A DNA stretch of 64,000 nt, from assembly GCA_902801485.1 (NCBI GenBank), contig CADCIP010000012.1, positions 1-64,000 on the forward strand. The letters are read 5' to 3'. The translations under genes and the position numbers were made by a program. Below are positions 56,191 through 64,000 of this stretch, one piece after another. Source of the stretch: an uncultured Bacteroidales bacterium (GTDB lineage: Bacteria > Bacteroidota > Bacteroidia > Bacteroidales > Bacteroidaceae). How positions within the stretch are numbered: the first letter of the stretch is position 1; each line of letters starts with the position of its first letter. The notes beneath the pieces were generated by a model. That model ran no database searches and was not told the origin of the DNA. It saw nothing but the letters and a program-made list of their open reading frames with translations.

Positions 56191-56463
56191 TTACTGGGCA
56201 GGTTGAGCCTGAGCATACACAGAGTTGCGGTCAACCTTGATACGTACACCATTGGCAACCTCAATTATCAGCGTATTGTCATTCTCGTCTATCTGCTTAA
56301 CCACACCATATATACCGCCTGCTGTTACAACAGCCTGTCCTATGGTAATACTGTTACGGAAATTCTGTATTTCCTTCTGCCTCTTCTGCTGAGGACGAAT
56401 CATGAAGAAATACATGATGGCAAAAAGAGCCACAATCATCAAAAGTCCACTGTATTGCTGCAT
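56191..56463 (-). CDS. yajC: Preprotein translocase subunit YajC
   Basis: A 90-residue YajC: one membrane helix ending in FFMIRPQQKRQKEIQ, then IGQAVVTAGGIYGVV and a small cytoplasmic domain. Accessory to SecDF in protein export. Between nusB and the YbbR gene, 12 bp after nusB. Confidence 0.96.
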   Translation of the reverse strand: MQQYSGLLMIVALFAIMYFFMIRPQQKRQKEIQNFRNSITIGQAVVTAGGIYGVVKQIDENDNTLIIEVANGVRIKVDRNSVYAQAQPAQ

Positions 56464-56475
56464 TGTTGTTCTTAT

Positions 56476-57405
56476 TTAAATATTTTTAATCAGTTTATTT
56501 TCCTCCATCAGCCTCTTGGATATATTATCCAGCGTAGCATTTATGTACTTACCACTCTTGCTGGTACTGTACATCTTGGCAATCTCGACATATTCATTAA
56601 TACTTACGCTAACGGGAATGCCGGGAAAAGAAATTATCTCTGCCAAAGCCAATTGCAGAATGATACGGTCCATAAGTGCCACACGCTTGATGTCCCAATT
56701 GCGGGTGGTTGATGCAATCAAATCATAATAATATTCTTTGTTGGCAATAGCTTTCTGCAACAGACGGATAGCAAACTCCTGATCCGCGGTATCCTTGTAC
56801 TCGGGCATCAAAGGTTGCTTGTCTGTGCTATCTTCTGTAAACCTGTTTATAGTCTTCAGCACAAAGGTGTCCACAATTACCTTATCGTCATTCCAATAAA
56901 GATCCATTTCCTCCAATACAGAATCCAGTTCTTCGTTGTTGCAAATCAGATGACGATAGATAAGACGCCAGACTTCCCTATCCTCTTCATAAGAGTTTTT
57001 GCCCGATGACATGTACTCCTTATAGTATTCGCTTTCCTCTATTTTATTATAAAGCGAACGCACATACTCTTCCTGGTCTGACCAGTCAAAGCGCTGGTTC
57101 TCTCTGTACTCACGCAACTGCTTATTTGACTCCAGTTGCAACATAAAACGGTTTTCTACAAACTTGGCACTTACGAAATCACTCTCGCCAAGACGTCTGG
57201 CCCGACTCTGGCGCATTTCCAGCATGCGCAATGCCATACGGTTCAATTCCACCATAAGGAGCAACATACTATTATACAAATCATAAGCTCTGGACAAACT
57301 CAGAAGCAGTTCTTTTTCTGCCACTGCAGGATTCTTGCTTCCATTCTGATAAAAAGAATAGGTAATTTGAACAAGTTTTAATCGAATTAATTCGCGATTT
57401 ATCAT
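56476..57405 (-). CDS. nusB: Transcription antitermination factor NusB (long form)
   Basis: A 309-residue protein. The NusB fold is in the C-terminal part (RNWDIKRVALMDRIILQLAL and SINEYVEIAKMYSTSKSGKYINATLDNI). E. coli NusB has about 140 residues; here, as usual in Bacteroidetes, about 170 extra N-terminal residues (INRELIRLKLVQITYSF and long helices) precede it. ATG 57405 chosen. It heads the run through yajC, ybbR, coaE, DUF5606 and CotH. Confidence 0.92.
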   Translation of the reverse strand: MINRELIRLKLVQITYSFYQNGSKNPAVAEKELLLSLSRAYDLYNSMLLLMVELNRMALRMLEMRQSRARRLGESDFVSAKFVENRFMLQLESNKQLREYRENQRFDWSDQEEYVRSLYNKIEESEYYKEYMSSGKNSYEEDREVWRLIYRHLICNNEELDSVLEEMDLYWNDDKVIVDTFVLKTINRFTEDSTDKQPLMPEYKDTADQEFAIRLLQKAIANKEYYYDLIASTTRNWDIKRVALMDRIILQLALAEIISFPGIPVSVSINEYVEIAKMYSTSKSGKYINATLDNISKRLMEENKLIKNI

Positions 57406-57429
57406 ACTATTACACTTAAAATGAGGGTA

Positions 57430-57437
57430 CAAAAGTA
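57430..57437 (-). promoter_or_regulatory. nusB operon -7 element
   Basis: TACTTTTG on the minus strand, 24 nt before ATG 57405. It is divergent from the promoter of the PUR-like gene. Confidence 0.55.
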
Positions 57438-57519
57438 CTCATTTTGCCCCATATAGGCAATTTTTCAGCGTTTTTTTTGGAAGATAAAGAAAATATGAAG
57501 AATTTTGGACCCGCTTTTA

Positions 57520-57527
57520 TATATTTG
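57520..57527 (+). promoter_or_regulatory. -7 element abutting the PUR-like start codon
   Basis: TATATTTG ends 5 nt before ATG 57533, the same spacing as at mtaB and rprX. No clear -33 box is found at 20 bp. Confidence 0.55.
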
Positions 57528-57532
57528 CAAAC

Positions 57533-57868
57533 ATGGAATCGAACAAAAAAACGCAAACCGAGGCCGAAAGCAACATATTGTTTTCCAAAGCTGTCAAAGC
57601 CGGCCAACGCATCTATTATGTAGATGTAAAGATGAATAAGAAGGAGGAGATGTACCTTAGTATTACCGAGAGTAAGAAACTGGTTTCGGGCACTACTGAG
57701 ATGCCTCAATACAATTATGAGAAACATAAGATATTCCTCTTCAAGGAAGACTTCCAGAAATTTCTGGATAGCCTGAACGAAGCCATCAATTATATCAACA
57801 GCCAGCAAGGACCAACAGAGCAAAGAACTCAGGAAGAAGGCGAAATAAACATAGATTTGGACTTCTGA
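57533..57868 (+). CDS. PUR-like nucleic-acid-binding protein (DUF3276)
   Basis: A 111-residue protein with a single PUR-alpha-like repeat: LFSKAVKAGQRIYYVDVKMNKKEEMYLSI, ITESKK and HKIFLFKEDFQKFLDSL. The Bacteroidetes family binds single-stranded nucleic acid. The acidic C-terminal tail (EEGEINIDLDF) is typical. It stands alone with a promoter that nearly touches the ATG. Confidence 0.9.
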   Translation: MESNKKTQTEAESNILFSKAVKAGQRIYYVDVKMNKKEEMYLSITESKKLVSGTTEMPQYNYEKHKIFLFKEDFQKFLDSLNEAINYINSQQGPTEQRTQEEGEINIDLDF

Positions 57869-57947
57869 TTACATCGTTAGAATACAAAATTGGTGCTTTT
57901 GGATAAAATAATTCGTTATTCCTACCGGGTAATCCATAATTATTTTA

Positions 57948-57955
57948 TACCTTTG
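57948..57955 (+). promoter_or_regulatory. rplY -7 element
   Basis: TACCTTTG, followed by an approximately 75-nt leader to ATG 58034. Confidence 0.6.
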
Positions 57956-58033
57956 CACCCGCTTTTGAAGCCGTGTGATGGTGAATTAAGCAAAATTTAA
58001 CTTAATTTAGAGTAACACAAAAACAAAAAAACA

Positions 58034-58633
58034 ATGAAAAGTATTGACGTAAAAGGTACTGCCCGTCCTGCCACAGGCAAAAAGGCAAGTCGTGACATCC
58101 GTAAGGCTGGAGCTGTTCCCTGTAACCTCTATGGTGAGGCTAAGGATGAGAAAGGTCTCCCCGTTGCAGTAAGTTTCTCCGCTACTCAGGAGGAGTTGCG
58201 CAAACTCGTTTACACTCCCGACATCTACAGTGTGAACCTGAGCATTGACGGTAAAGAATGCAAGGCTATCATGAAGGAACTTCAGTTCCACCCTGTGACA
58301 GACGCCCTGCTGCACGTAGATTTCTATGAGATCACAGAGACCAAGCCCATCGTTATGGAAGTGCCCATCAAGCTGAACGGTTTGGCAGAAGGTGTTAGAG
58401 CCGGTGGTAAGCTGGCTGCCAGCGTACGTAAGCTCAAGGTTAAAGCTCCTTATACCGCTATCCCTGAGAAACTGAACATTGATGTTACCAACTTGGGTCT
58501 GGGTAAGACCATCAAGGTAGGTGAGTTGAGTTTCGAGGGTCTCGAACTTGTTACCAGCCCCAGCGTTGTAGTTTGTCAGGTTAAGATGACACGTAGCGCA
58601 ATGAGTGCTGCAGCAAAGGCTTCCGAGGAGTAA
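58034..58633 (+). CDS. rplY: 50S ribosomal protein L25 (CTC form)
   Basis: A 199-residue L25/CTC protein. The N-terminal 5S rRNA-binding domain (GTARPATGKKASRDIRKAGAVPCNLYG) is followed by the longer C-terminal TL5-type domain (VMEVPIKLNGLAEGVRAGGKL). The E. coli protein has only the first domain. Its terminator separates it from pth. Confidence 0.97.
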   Translation: MKSIDVKGTARPATGKKASRDIRKAGAVPCNLYGEAKDEKGLPVAVSFSATQEELRKLVYTPDIYSVNLSIDGKECKAIMKELQFHPVTDALLHVDFYEITETKPIVMEVPIKLNGLAEGVRAGGKLAASVRKLKVKAPYTAIPEKLNIDVTNLGLGKTIKVGELSFEGLELVTSPSVVVCQVKMTRSAMSAAAKASEE

Positions 58634-58652
58634 TTCCTTACCATAGCATCAT

Positions 58653-58681
58653 AAAGGCGGCACACACTATGCCGCCTTTTA
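58653..58681 (+). terminator. rplY terminator
   Basis: AAAGGCGGCA (58653-58662) pairs with TGCCGCCTTT (58670-58679), followed by TATTTTT. Confidence 0.88.
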
Positions 58682-58771
58682 TTTTTCAAGACAATGAATC
58701 CTATAAAAACAATTATCTCCCTTTTGTTCCCTTCAAAAAGCAGGAAAAAGACCGACGAGGAGAATTCCGTT

Positions 58772-59335
58772 ATGAAATACCTGATTGTAGGACTGGGCAA
58801 TATCGGCCCTGAGTATGTAGGCACACGCCATAACATCGGCTTCCGCATTGTAGATGCGCTGGCAGAGTCGGCTAATGCCCAATGGGAGGACAAACGCTAC
58901 GGTTTCGTGGCCCGCATGAGGGTTAAGAACGCTCAGCTCATCCTTCTAAAGCCCAGCACATATATGAATCTGTCGGGCAATGCCGTCCGGTACTGGATGC
59001 AACAAGAGAAAATTGAATTGCAGAACCTGCTTGTTGTCGTTGACGATCTCAGTCTGCCCGTTGGTACCATCCGTATGAAACAGAACGGAAGCGCCGGGGG
59101 ACACAACGGACTGAAGCACATTGCCCAGATGCTGGGAACCGAGGGTTATAACCGATTGAAGTTTGGTATTGGCAACGACTTTCCCAAGGGCGCTCAGGTT
59201 GATTTCGTACTTAGCAAATTCAGTCCCGAAGACGAAAGCGTCATAGAAAAGAAAACACCCGTATGTGCCGATGCTATCAAAGCCTTTGCCCTCAGCGGCA
59301 TACAATTTGCCATGTGTAATTACAACAACAAATGA
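58772..59335 (+). CDS. pth: Peptidyl-tRNA hydrolase
   Basis: A 187-residue Pth that frees tRNA from stalled peptidyl-tRNA. [23 protein letters not shown] carries the conserved Asn and catalytic His. YMNLSGNAV, the Asp of [11 protein letters not shown] and [12 protein letters not shown] are also present. I chose ATG 58772, which has a GAGGAG motif 8 nt upstream and gives the usual N-terminus. ATG 58694 would add 26 residues ([16 protein letters not shown] and a charged stretch) and begins only 13 bp after the terminator. It overlaps the S4 gene by 4 bp. Confidence 0.93.
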   Translation: MKYLIVGLGNIGPEYVGTRHNIGFRIVDALAESANAQWEDKRYGFVARMRVKNAQLILLKPSTYMNLSGNAVRYWMQQEKIELQNLLVVVDDLSLPVGTIRMKQNGSAGGHNGLKHIAQMLGTEGYNRLKFGIGNDFPKGAQVDFVLSKFSPEDESVIEKKTPVCADAIKAFALSGIQFAMCNYNNK

Positions 59336-59751
59336 ACACAGAAGCTCGTATAGATAAATGGCTCTGGGCAGCCCGCATCTTCAAAACACGTACCATAGCT
59401 GCCGCAGCTTGCAAGAAGGGGCAGGTTAGCCTGAAAGGCACTCCCGTTAAAGCCAGTCGAATGATTAAGGAAGGTGACGTAATAGATGTGCGTAAACCGC
59501 CCGTCACCTATTCCTTCCGTGTGCTGCAAGCCATAGAAAGGCGTGTAGGTGCCAAACTCATCCCTGAGATTCTGGAAAACATTACAGCTCCAGAACAGTA
59601 TGAGATCCTTGAGATGAGCAAGATTAGCGGATTTGTAAATCGCGCCAAGGGAACCGGTCGGCCCACCAAGAAGGACCGCCGCTCTCTGGATGAATTCCAA
59701 AGCGAAGTACCGGAGTTCTTTGCCGACTTCGATTTTGACCTTGACGATTAA
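59332..59751 (+). CDS. S4-domain RNA-binding protein (Hsp15-like)
   Basis: A 139-residue protein with an N-terminal S4 domain ([26 protein letters not shown], then [20 protein letters not shown]) and a basic-acidic tail ([14 protein letters not shown]). Resembles E. coli HslR, which binds stalled 50S-nascent-chain complexes; this fits the neighbour pth, with which it is coupled by an ATGA overlap. Confidence 0.92.
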   Translation: MNTEARIDKWLWAARIFKTRTIAAAACKKGQVSLKGTPVKASRMIKEGDVIDVRKPPVTYSFRVLQAIERRVGAKLIPEILENITAPEQYEILEMSKISGFVNRAKGTGRPTKKDRRSLDEFQSEVPEFFADFDFDLDD

Positions 59752-59764
59752 AACAATTAACACC

Positions 59765-61273
59765 ATGAAATACTTTTGGTTACTGGTATTTACTACCATC
59801 GCAACGGTTAGTCGGGCTGCCGACTACATTATCGAAACAAGTCAACCCCGTCAGACCATCCGTCACTTTGGTGCTTCCGATGCCTGGTCCATGCAATTCA
59901 TCGGTCTATGGGACAACGAAGCAGAACAAGAAAAGATTGCCGACTGGCTCTTCTCGACGGAAAATGATTCACAAGGGCAACCCAAGGGAATCGGTCTCTC
60001 TGTCTGGCGATTTAATTTAGGAGCCGGAAGCGCTGAGCAAGGACGAGAATCCCAGATTAATCCTGGCACCCGTACTGAATGTTTCCTGACTAAGGACGGC
60101 ACTTACGACTGGACCAAGCAATCTGGTCAGCGCAAGTTCATCAGAATGGCCAAGCAAAGGGGTGTGCCCCATTTCCTGGCTTTTCTGAATTCGGCTCCCG
60201 TCTATTTCACACAGAACGGACTTGCCACTAATACAGGCAGGGACGGCACCATCAACCTGAAAGATGACTGCTATGACGACTTTGCCCGCTTTATGGCCAC
60301 TTCACTCAAAGGATTGGAGGAACAAGAAGGCATCCACTTTGATTATCTTTGTCCCGTGAACGAGCCAGACGGCCATTGGAACTGGTTAGGCCCCAAGCAA
60401 GAAGGTTCGCCGGCTACACACCGCGAAATAGCCCGATTGGCACGCGAGACCAGCAAGGCACTTACTGAACAAGGACTCAACACCCAGATTCTTATGGACG
60501 AGTCCAGCGACATCCGTTGCCTTTTGGGCATTCATGAGACCGACTGGCAACGCGGAAATGCCATCAGTACATTCTTCTCACCAGACAGCACACTGACATA
60601 CGTAGGCAACCTGCCAAATGTTCCTCATCTGGTGGCGGCTCACAGCTATTGGACAAATACACCTATACCTTATATGAAAAAGGTACGTGAGCAACTACGG
60701 GAGGAATGTAAGAAATATGGTATAAAATTCTGGCAGACGGAAATCTGCATCATGGGCAACGATACCGAAATTGGCGGAGGACAAGGGTATGACTTTACCA
60801 TGAAGACTGCCCTTTATGTGGCTCGCGTCATTCATCACGACCTTACATACGCCGATGCCGAAAGTTGGTCGTGGTGGCGTGCCTGCGGCGGTAATTACAG
60901 AGACGGGCTCATCCGTGTTTATGAACGCGAGCAACGGGCCCGAGACTCCAAGTTGCTTTGGGCATTGGGCAACTTCAGCCGTTTCGTCCGTCCTGGCGCT
61001 GTAAGATACGAGGTCAGCAGCCCTAAGCAGGAAGACCCATTCGGATTGATGGTTTCTGCCTATCAGAACGAAGACGGCAAGTGGGTTTGTGTTGCTATCA
61101 ACTATTCCGATAAGCCTCAGGACTTCAAGCTTAGCTTCTCCGATAAGAAAAAACACAGCTGGCAGATATACCGTACCAGCGATGCAGAAGGTGAAAACCT
61201 GAAACCTATTGGCATTTACAAAGGAAAAACGCAACTTTCTGCCCGCAGTATTTCCACCTTTGTAGAAAAATAA
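59765..61273 (+). CDS. Secreted glycoside hydrolase family 30
   Basis: A 502-residue secreted GH30 enzyme: signal peptide (1-18), barrel, and a C-terminal beta domain. HFGASDAWSMQFIG at the N-terminus, the acid/base Glu in PVNEPDGHWNW (near 199) and the nucleophile Glu in WQTEICIMG (near 326) are seen. The sequence looks closest to the endo-beta-1,6-galactanase branch, but glucanase or xylanase cannot be excluded. It is 13 bp after the S4 gene and 31 bp ahead of a GH35 beta-galactosidase, so both may trim galactan side chains. Confidence 0.85.
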   Translation: MKYFWLLVFTTIATVSRAADYIIETSQPRQTIRHFGASDAWSMQFIGLWDNEAEQEKIADWLFSTENDSQGQPKGIGLSVWRFNLGAGSAEQGRESQINPGTRTECFLTKDGTYDWTKQSGQRKFIRMAKQRGVPHFLAFLNSAPVYFTQNGLATNTGRDGTINLKDDCYDDFARFMATSLKGLEEQEGIHFDYLCPVNEPDGHWNWLGPKQEGSPATHREIARLARETSKALTEQGLNTQILMDESSDIRCLLGIHETDWQRGNAISTFFSPDSTLTYVGNLPNVPHLVAAHSYWTNTPIPYMKKVREQLREECKKYGIKFWQTEICIMGNDTEIGGGQGYDFTMKTALYVARVIHHDLTYADAESWSWWRACGGNYRDGLIRVYEREQRARDSKLLWALGNFSRFVRPGAVRYEVSSPKQEDPFGLMVSAYQNEDGKWVCVAINYSDKPQDFKLSFSDKKKHSWQIYRTSDAEGENLKPIGIYKGKTQLSARSISTFVEK

Positions 61274-61304
61274 TTACCTTTACACCAGAAAAACCCTTAA
61301 ACTA

Positions 61305-63740
61305 ATGATAAAGATGAAGAAAATTCTCTCCATTCTGACGCTGTTCGCATTGTTTTCTGCAACAGTTTTGGCTGACAACAAGCCCGGCACTTTTACCATA
61401 GGTAGTAAGACATTTCTCCTCAATGGCGAGCCCTTTGTAGTGAAGGCTGCCGAGATACATTATCCACGAATTCCCCGTCCCTACTGGGAGCACCGCATAC
61501 AGGTGTGTAAGTCGTTGGGAATGAATGCCGTATGCATTTATATATTCTGGAACATCCATGAGCAGCAAGAAGGACAGTTCAACTTCACCGATAACAACGA
61601 TATAGCTGAATTCTGCCGTATTGCCCAGAAGAACGGTATGTATGTGATTGTCCGTCCCGGCCCTTACGTTTGTGCTGAATGGGAGATGGGCGGTCTGCCT
61701 TGGTGGCTGCTGAAGAAGAAGGACATCAAGTTGCGCGAACGCGACCCCGATTTCATGGAGCGTGTAAAAATCTTCGAGGAAAAGGTGGGCGAGCAACTGA
61801 ACCCCCTAACTATTCAGAACGGCGGTCCTATTATCATGATGCAGGTAGAAAACGAATACGGAAGCTATGGCGAAGACAAGCCTTACGTTTCAGAAATCCG
61901 TGACTGTCTGCGCGGCATCTATGGCAAAGAGTTGGAGTTATTCCAGTGCGACTGGAGCAGCAACTTCGAGAAGAACGGTCTTGATGATCTCACCTGGACG
62001 ATGAACTTCGGTACAGGTGCCAACATCGACCAACAGTTCCGTCGACTGGGTGAGTTGCGTCCCAATGCCCCCAAGATGTGTTCCGAGTTCTGGAGCGGAT
62101 GGTTCGACAAGTGGGGAGCACGCCATGAGACACGTCCTGCCAAAGACATGGTGGAGGGTATGGATGAAATGCTCTCGAAGGGCATCAGTTTCTCGCTTTA
62201 TATGACACACGGAGGAACCAGCTTCGGTCATTGGGCAGGAGCAAACTCTCCCGGCTTTGCCCCCGATGTTACATCTTACGACTACGATGCACCCATCAAC
62301 GAATGGGGCCTTGCTACCCCCAAATTCTGGGAACTCCGCAAGATGATGCAAAAGTATGATGAAAGAGGTTTCCCCCTACAAGGAGGACGGAAGGGGGGCT
62401 TACCCGCTGTTCCCAAGGCTCCGATGCCAATCATCACTGTTCCCAAGTTCGAACTGACGGAGTTTGCCCCGCTCATGTCAGCTATGACCGAGCCTGTCAA
62501 GGGAAACCTGAAGACTTTTGAAGAGATGAATATGGGTTGGGGCACCATGATGTACTCCACCCGCTTGCCAGAAATCACTTCGCAGAGCGAGCTCACAGGA
62601 GAGTTCCACGACTTTGCACAGGTGTTCATCGACCAAAAGTATATCGGTAAGATTGACCGCGTGAAAAATGAGAAATCGCTCACGATTCCAGCCATTAAAA
62701 AGGGAGAAGATCTGATTATTATCGTCGAAGGCATGGGCCGCATCAACTTCGGTCGTGCCATCAAAGACTTCAAAGGGATCATCGGTAATGTTACGCTGAC
62801 CACAGAGACTGATGACGTGGAAATGGTGTTAACGCCCAAAAACTGGGCAAACGTGGCCATCCCAGATGACTATGAGACAGCAAAGAAAGTCCTTGATATG
62901 GTTAAGGGCGTTAATGATCGAGTGGCTTCTGGCGAGGTAAAAGGGTGTGTTCCTGCGCTTGCCTTAACACAGGGTTATGAAGGGTCAAAGAAACTTGGCG
63001 ACCTCCTGAAACCTGGCTATCATCGTGGCTACTTCAACCTGAAAAAGGTGGGTGATACCTTCCTAAACTTCGAGACCTGGGGCAAAGGACAAGTCTGGGT
63101 GAACGGTCACGCTATGGGACGTTTCTGGAGCATTGGCCCGCAGCAAACGCTCTATGTGCCAGGTTGTTGGCTGAAGAAGGGACAGAATGAGGTAATCGTC
63201 CTTGATATCGTAGGTCCCCGCGAAACGGTAGTATGGGGACAGGCAGAACCAGAACTGAACAAGTTGCAGTTAGAGAAGAGCAACAAACATAACAACATTG
63301 GCGACAAGCCAGACCTAAACAGCGCTACACCCGTAGCCACAGGCACCTTCAAGGCAGGCAACGGTTGGCAGACAGTCAAGTTCAATGCGCCGCAGAAAGG
63401 TCGCTATCTGGCTATCGAATGCCTCTCCACCCAAAAAGAGGGAGACCGTGTAGCTATTGCCGAACTGTATCTGCAAGGTGCCGATGGCAAGCGTCTGAGC
63501 CGTGAACCGTGGAAGACAAAGTACGCCAACTCGGAAGATGAGGCAGGCAACAATCTGGGTGATAAAGTTTTCGATCTTCAGGAGAGCACCTATTGGCAAA
63601 CAGAAAAGGGAGCCGCAGCTCCCCATCTGTTAGTAATCGATTTAGGTTCCGTCCAGAATGTCACAGCCTTAGAGTATCTGCCGCGTGCCGAGCAAGGTGC
63701 CCCCGGCAGTATCAAGGACTTCAAGATTTACCTTTATTAA
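61305..63740 (+). CDS. Secreted beta-galactosidase, GH35
   Basis: An 811-residue secreted enzyme: signal peptide (to about 23), GH35 catalytic barrel (about 30-350), beta-sandwich domains, and a C-terminal F5/8-type sugar-binding domain (about 675-811). The acid/base Glu is in CAEWEMGGLPWW (near 125) and the nucleophile Glu in MCSEFWSGWFDKWG (near 260). After the barrel the segment FPLQGGRKGGLPAVP (about 356-370) is encoded by a GC-rich palindrome and is unlike the rest of the protein. ATG 61305 and ATG 61314 are both possible. Works probably with the GH30 enzyme. Confidence 0.93.
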   Translation: MIKMKKILSILTLFALFSATVLADNKPGTFTIGSKTFLLNGEPFVVKAAEIHYPRIPRPYWEHRIQVCKSLGMNAVCIYIFWNIHEQQEGQFNFTDNNDIAEFCRIAQKNGMYVIVRPGPYVCAEWEMGGLPWWLLKKKDIKLRERDPDFMERVKIFEEKVGEQLNPLTIQNGGPIIMMQVENEYGSYGEDKPYVSEIRDCLRGIYGKELELFQCDWSSNFEKNGLDDLTWTMNFGTGANIDQQFRRLGELRPNAPKMCSEFWSGWFDKWGARHETRPAKDMVEGMDEMLSKGISFSLYMTHGGTSFGHWAGANSPGFAPDVTSYDYDAPINEWGLATPKFWELRKMMQKYDERGFPLQGGRKGGLPAVPKAPMPIITVPKFELTEFAPLMSAMTEPVKGNLKTFEEMNMGWGTMMYSTRLPEITSQSELTGEFHDFAQVFIDQKYIGKIDRVKNEKSLTIPAIKKGEDLIIIVEGMGRINFGRAIKDFKGIIGNVTLTTETDDVEMVLTPKNWANVAIPDDYETAKKVLDMVKGVNDRVASGEVKGCVPALALTQGYEGSKKLGDLLKPGYHRGYFNLKKVGDTFLNFETWGKGQVWVNGHAMGRFWSIGPQQTLYVPGCWLKKGQNEVIVLDIVGPRETVVWGQAEPELNKLQLEKSNKHNNIGDKPDLNSATPVATGTFKAGNGWQTVKFNAPQKGRYLAIECLSTQKEGDRVAIAELYLQGADGKRLSREPWKTKYANSEDEAGNNLGDKVFDLQESTYWQTEKGAAAPHLLVIDLGSVQNVTALEYLPRAEQGAPGSIKDFKIYLY
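62372..62397. repeat. GC-rich palindrome in frame inside the GH35 gene
   Basis: CCCCCT (62372-62377) and AGGGGG (62392-62397) flank ACAAGGAGGACGGA. The peptide PLQGGRKGG results. Similar C-run/G-run elements lie between genes at 4061-4087 and 42200-42232 and at the nrnA end. Confidence 0.65.
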
Positions 63741-64000
63741 TAACGGTATTTCTTTCCATTACGAATATATATGGATCCAGGTTGCAAGTTTGTGACCTGG
63801 ATTCCTTGTATATTATAAACAGGTGCTTCATCCTTATCCTCTACATGTTCCTCTTCGATGGATTCTATGTTGTCTATACAATCCTCCAAGTCGCCCACCA
63901 AGGTGCCGAACTTGGCCCAATTTGACGCCTGATACTTGGCAAGGGAACTGGCATAGACATGAATCACAGGTTTACTATTGAAGATATAATCTGCAATGCT
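63737..64000 (-). CDS. C-terminal part of a secreted protein (truncated by window edge)
   Basis: The frame is open to the right edge of the window, so only the last 87 codons are seen. A first stretch (DYIFNSKPVIHVYASSLAKY) is followed by a highly acidic linker (ESIEEEHVEDKDEAP). The tail is VYNIQGIQVTNLQPGSIYI and then RNGKKYRY. That tail has the pattern of Bacteroidetes C-terminal sorting or anchoring sequences. The function cannot be told. The stop overlaps the end of the converging GH35 gene by 4 bp. Confidence 0.65.
   Translation of the reverse strand, partial: SIADYIFNSKPVIHVYASSLAKYQASNWAKFGTLVGDLEDCIDNIESIEEEHVEDKDEAPVYNIQGIQVTNLQPGSIYIRNGKKYRY

Overview
The window looks like chromosomal DNA of a Bacteroidales bacterium, most likely Prevotellaceae (Prevotella or a close relative). 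The grounds are: many TAnnTTTG -7 promoter elements, often with a TTG or TTTG box about 19-23 bp upstream; Bacteroidetes-restricted families (DUF4827, DUF4924, DUF5606, DUF3276/PUR-like, DUF2023 beside flavodoxin, DUF4153); an EF-G2-type elongation factor; a C-terminal tail of the type IX secretion class; and glycan-degrading enzymes. No rRNA, tRNA, insertion sequence, prophage or CRISPR array was found. Gene content is mostly housekeeping.

Layout. 335-1702 is a Tat-type Gfo/Idh/MocA oxidoreductase. 1772-5721 (-) is folP-cdaA-pta-ackA (folate, c-di-AMP, acetate). murF (+) is divergent from folP. 7133-12136 (-) is mtaB, a family 2 glycosyltransferase and a large MscS channel. 12436-16340 holds a small lipoprotein, a Nudix/small-protein/DUF4153 operon and a metallophosphatase. 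16337-19401 (-) is a second MscS channel and rpsF-rpsR-rplI. 19594-20423 (+) has two envelope proteins. 20487-24998 (-) is an RprXY-like two-component system and EF-G2. 25145-28175 (-) is nrnA, a DUF4827 lipoprotein and hemW. 28532-30043 (+) is DUF2023, flavodoxin and a methyltransferase. 30056-34417 (-) is a GH66 dextranase-type enzyme and a serine hydrolase, separated by a repeat-rich gap. 34548-38228 (+) is fmt, an ECF sigma factor, a short ORF, rpe and a short ComEC. 38218-43483 (-) is LysE, DUF4924, prfC, tsaC and a CLC channel. 43614-45587 is a ROK glucokinase and a winged-helix/membrane protein pair. 46409-51286 (+) is purL and two half-size CHR transporters. 51328-57405 (-) is nusB-yajC-ybbR-coaE-DUF5606-CotH. 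57533-63740 (+) is the PUR-like protein, rplY, pth, an S4-domain protein, GH30 and GH35. A partial secreted-protein gene (-) runs off the right edge.

The most unusual content is non-coding. Short-word tandem repeats and GC-rich palindromes fill several intergenic gaps and often touch the stop codon of the upstream gene. Similar sequence lies in frame inside purL (two places) and the GH35 gene, and forms the tail of nrnA. A promoter-bearing repeat family occurs in tandem near 15.2 kb and as a perfect 53-bp duplication near 27.0 kb, with a relative in front of fmt. Upstream of purL an element at about 46112-46228 folds on paper into a four-helix junction and has promoter-like sequence just before it. 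A four-unit array with exact 21-bp period lies at 45907-45986. Three genes (mtaB, the rprX-like kinase gene, the PUR-like gene) have a -7 element ending exactly 5 nt before the ATG, which predicts almost leaderless mRNAs.
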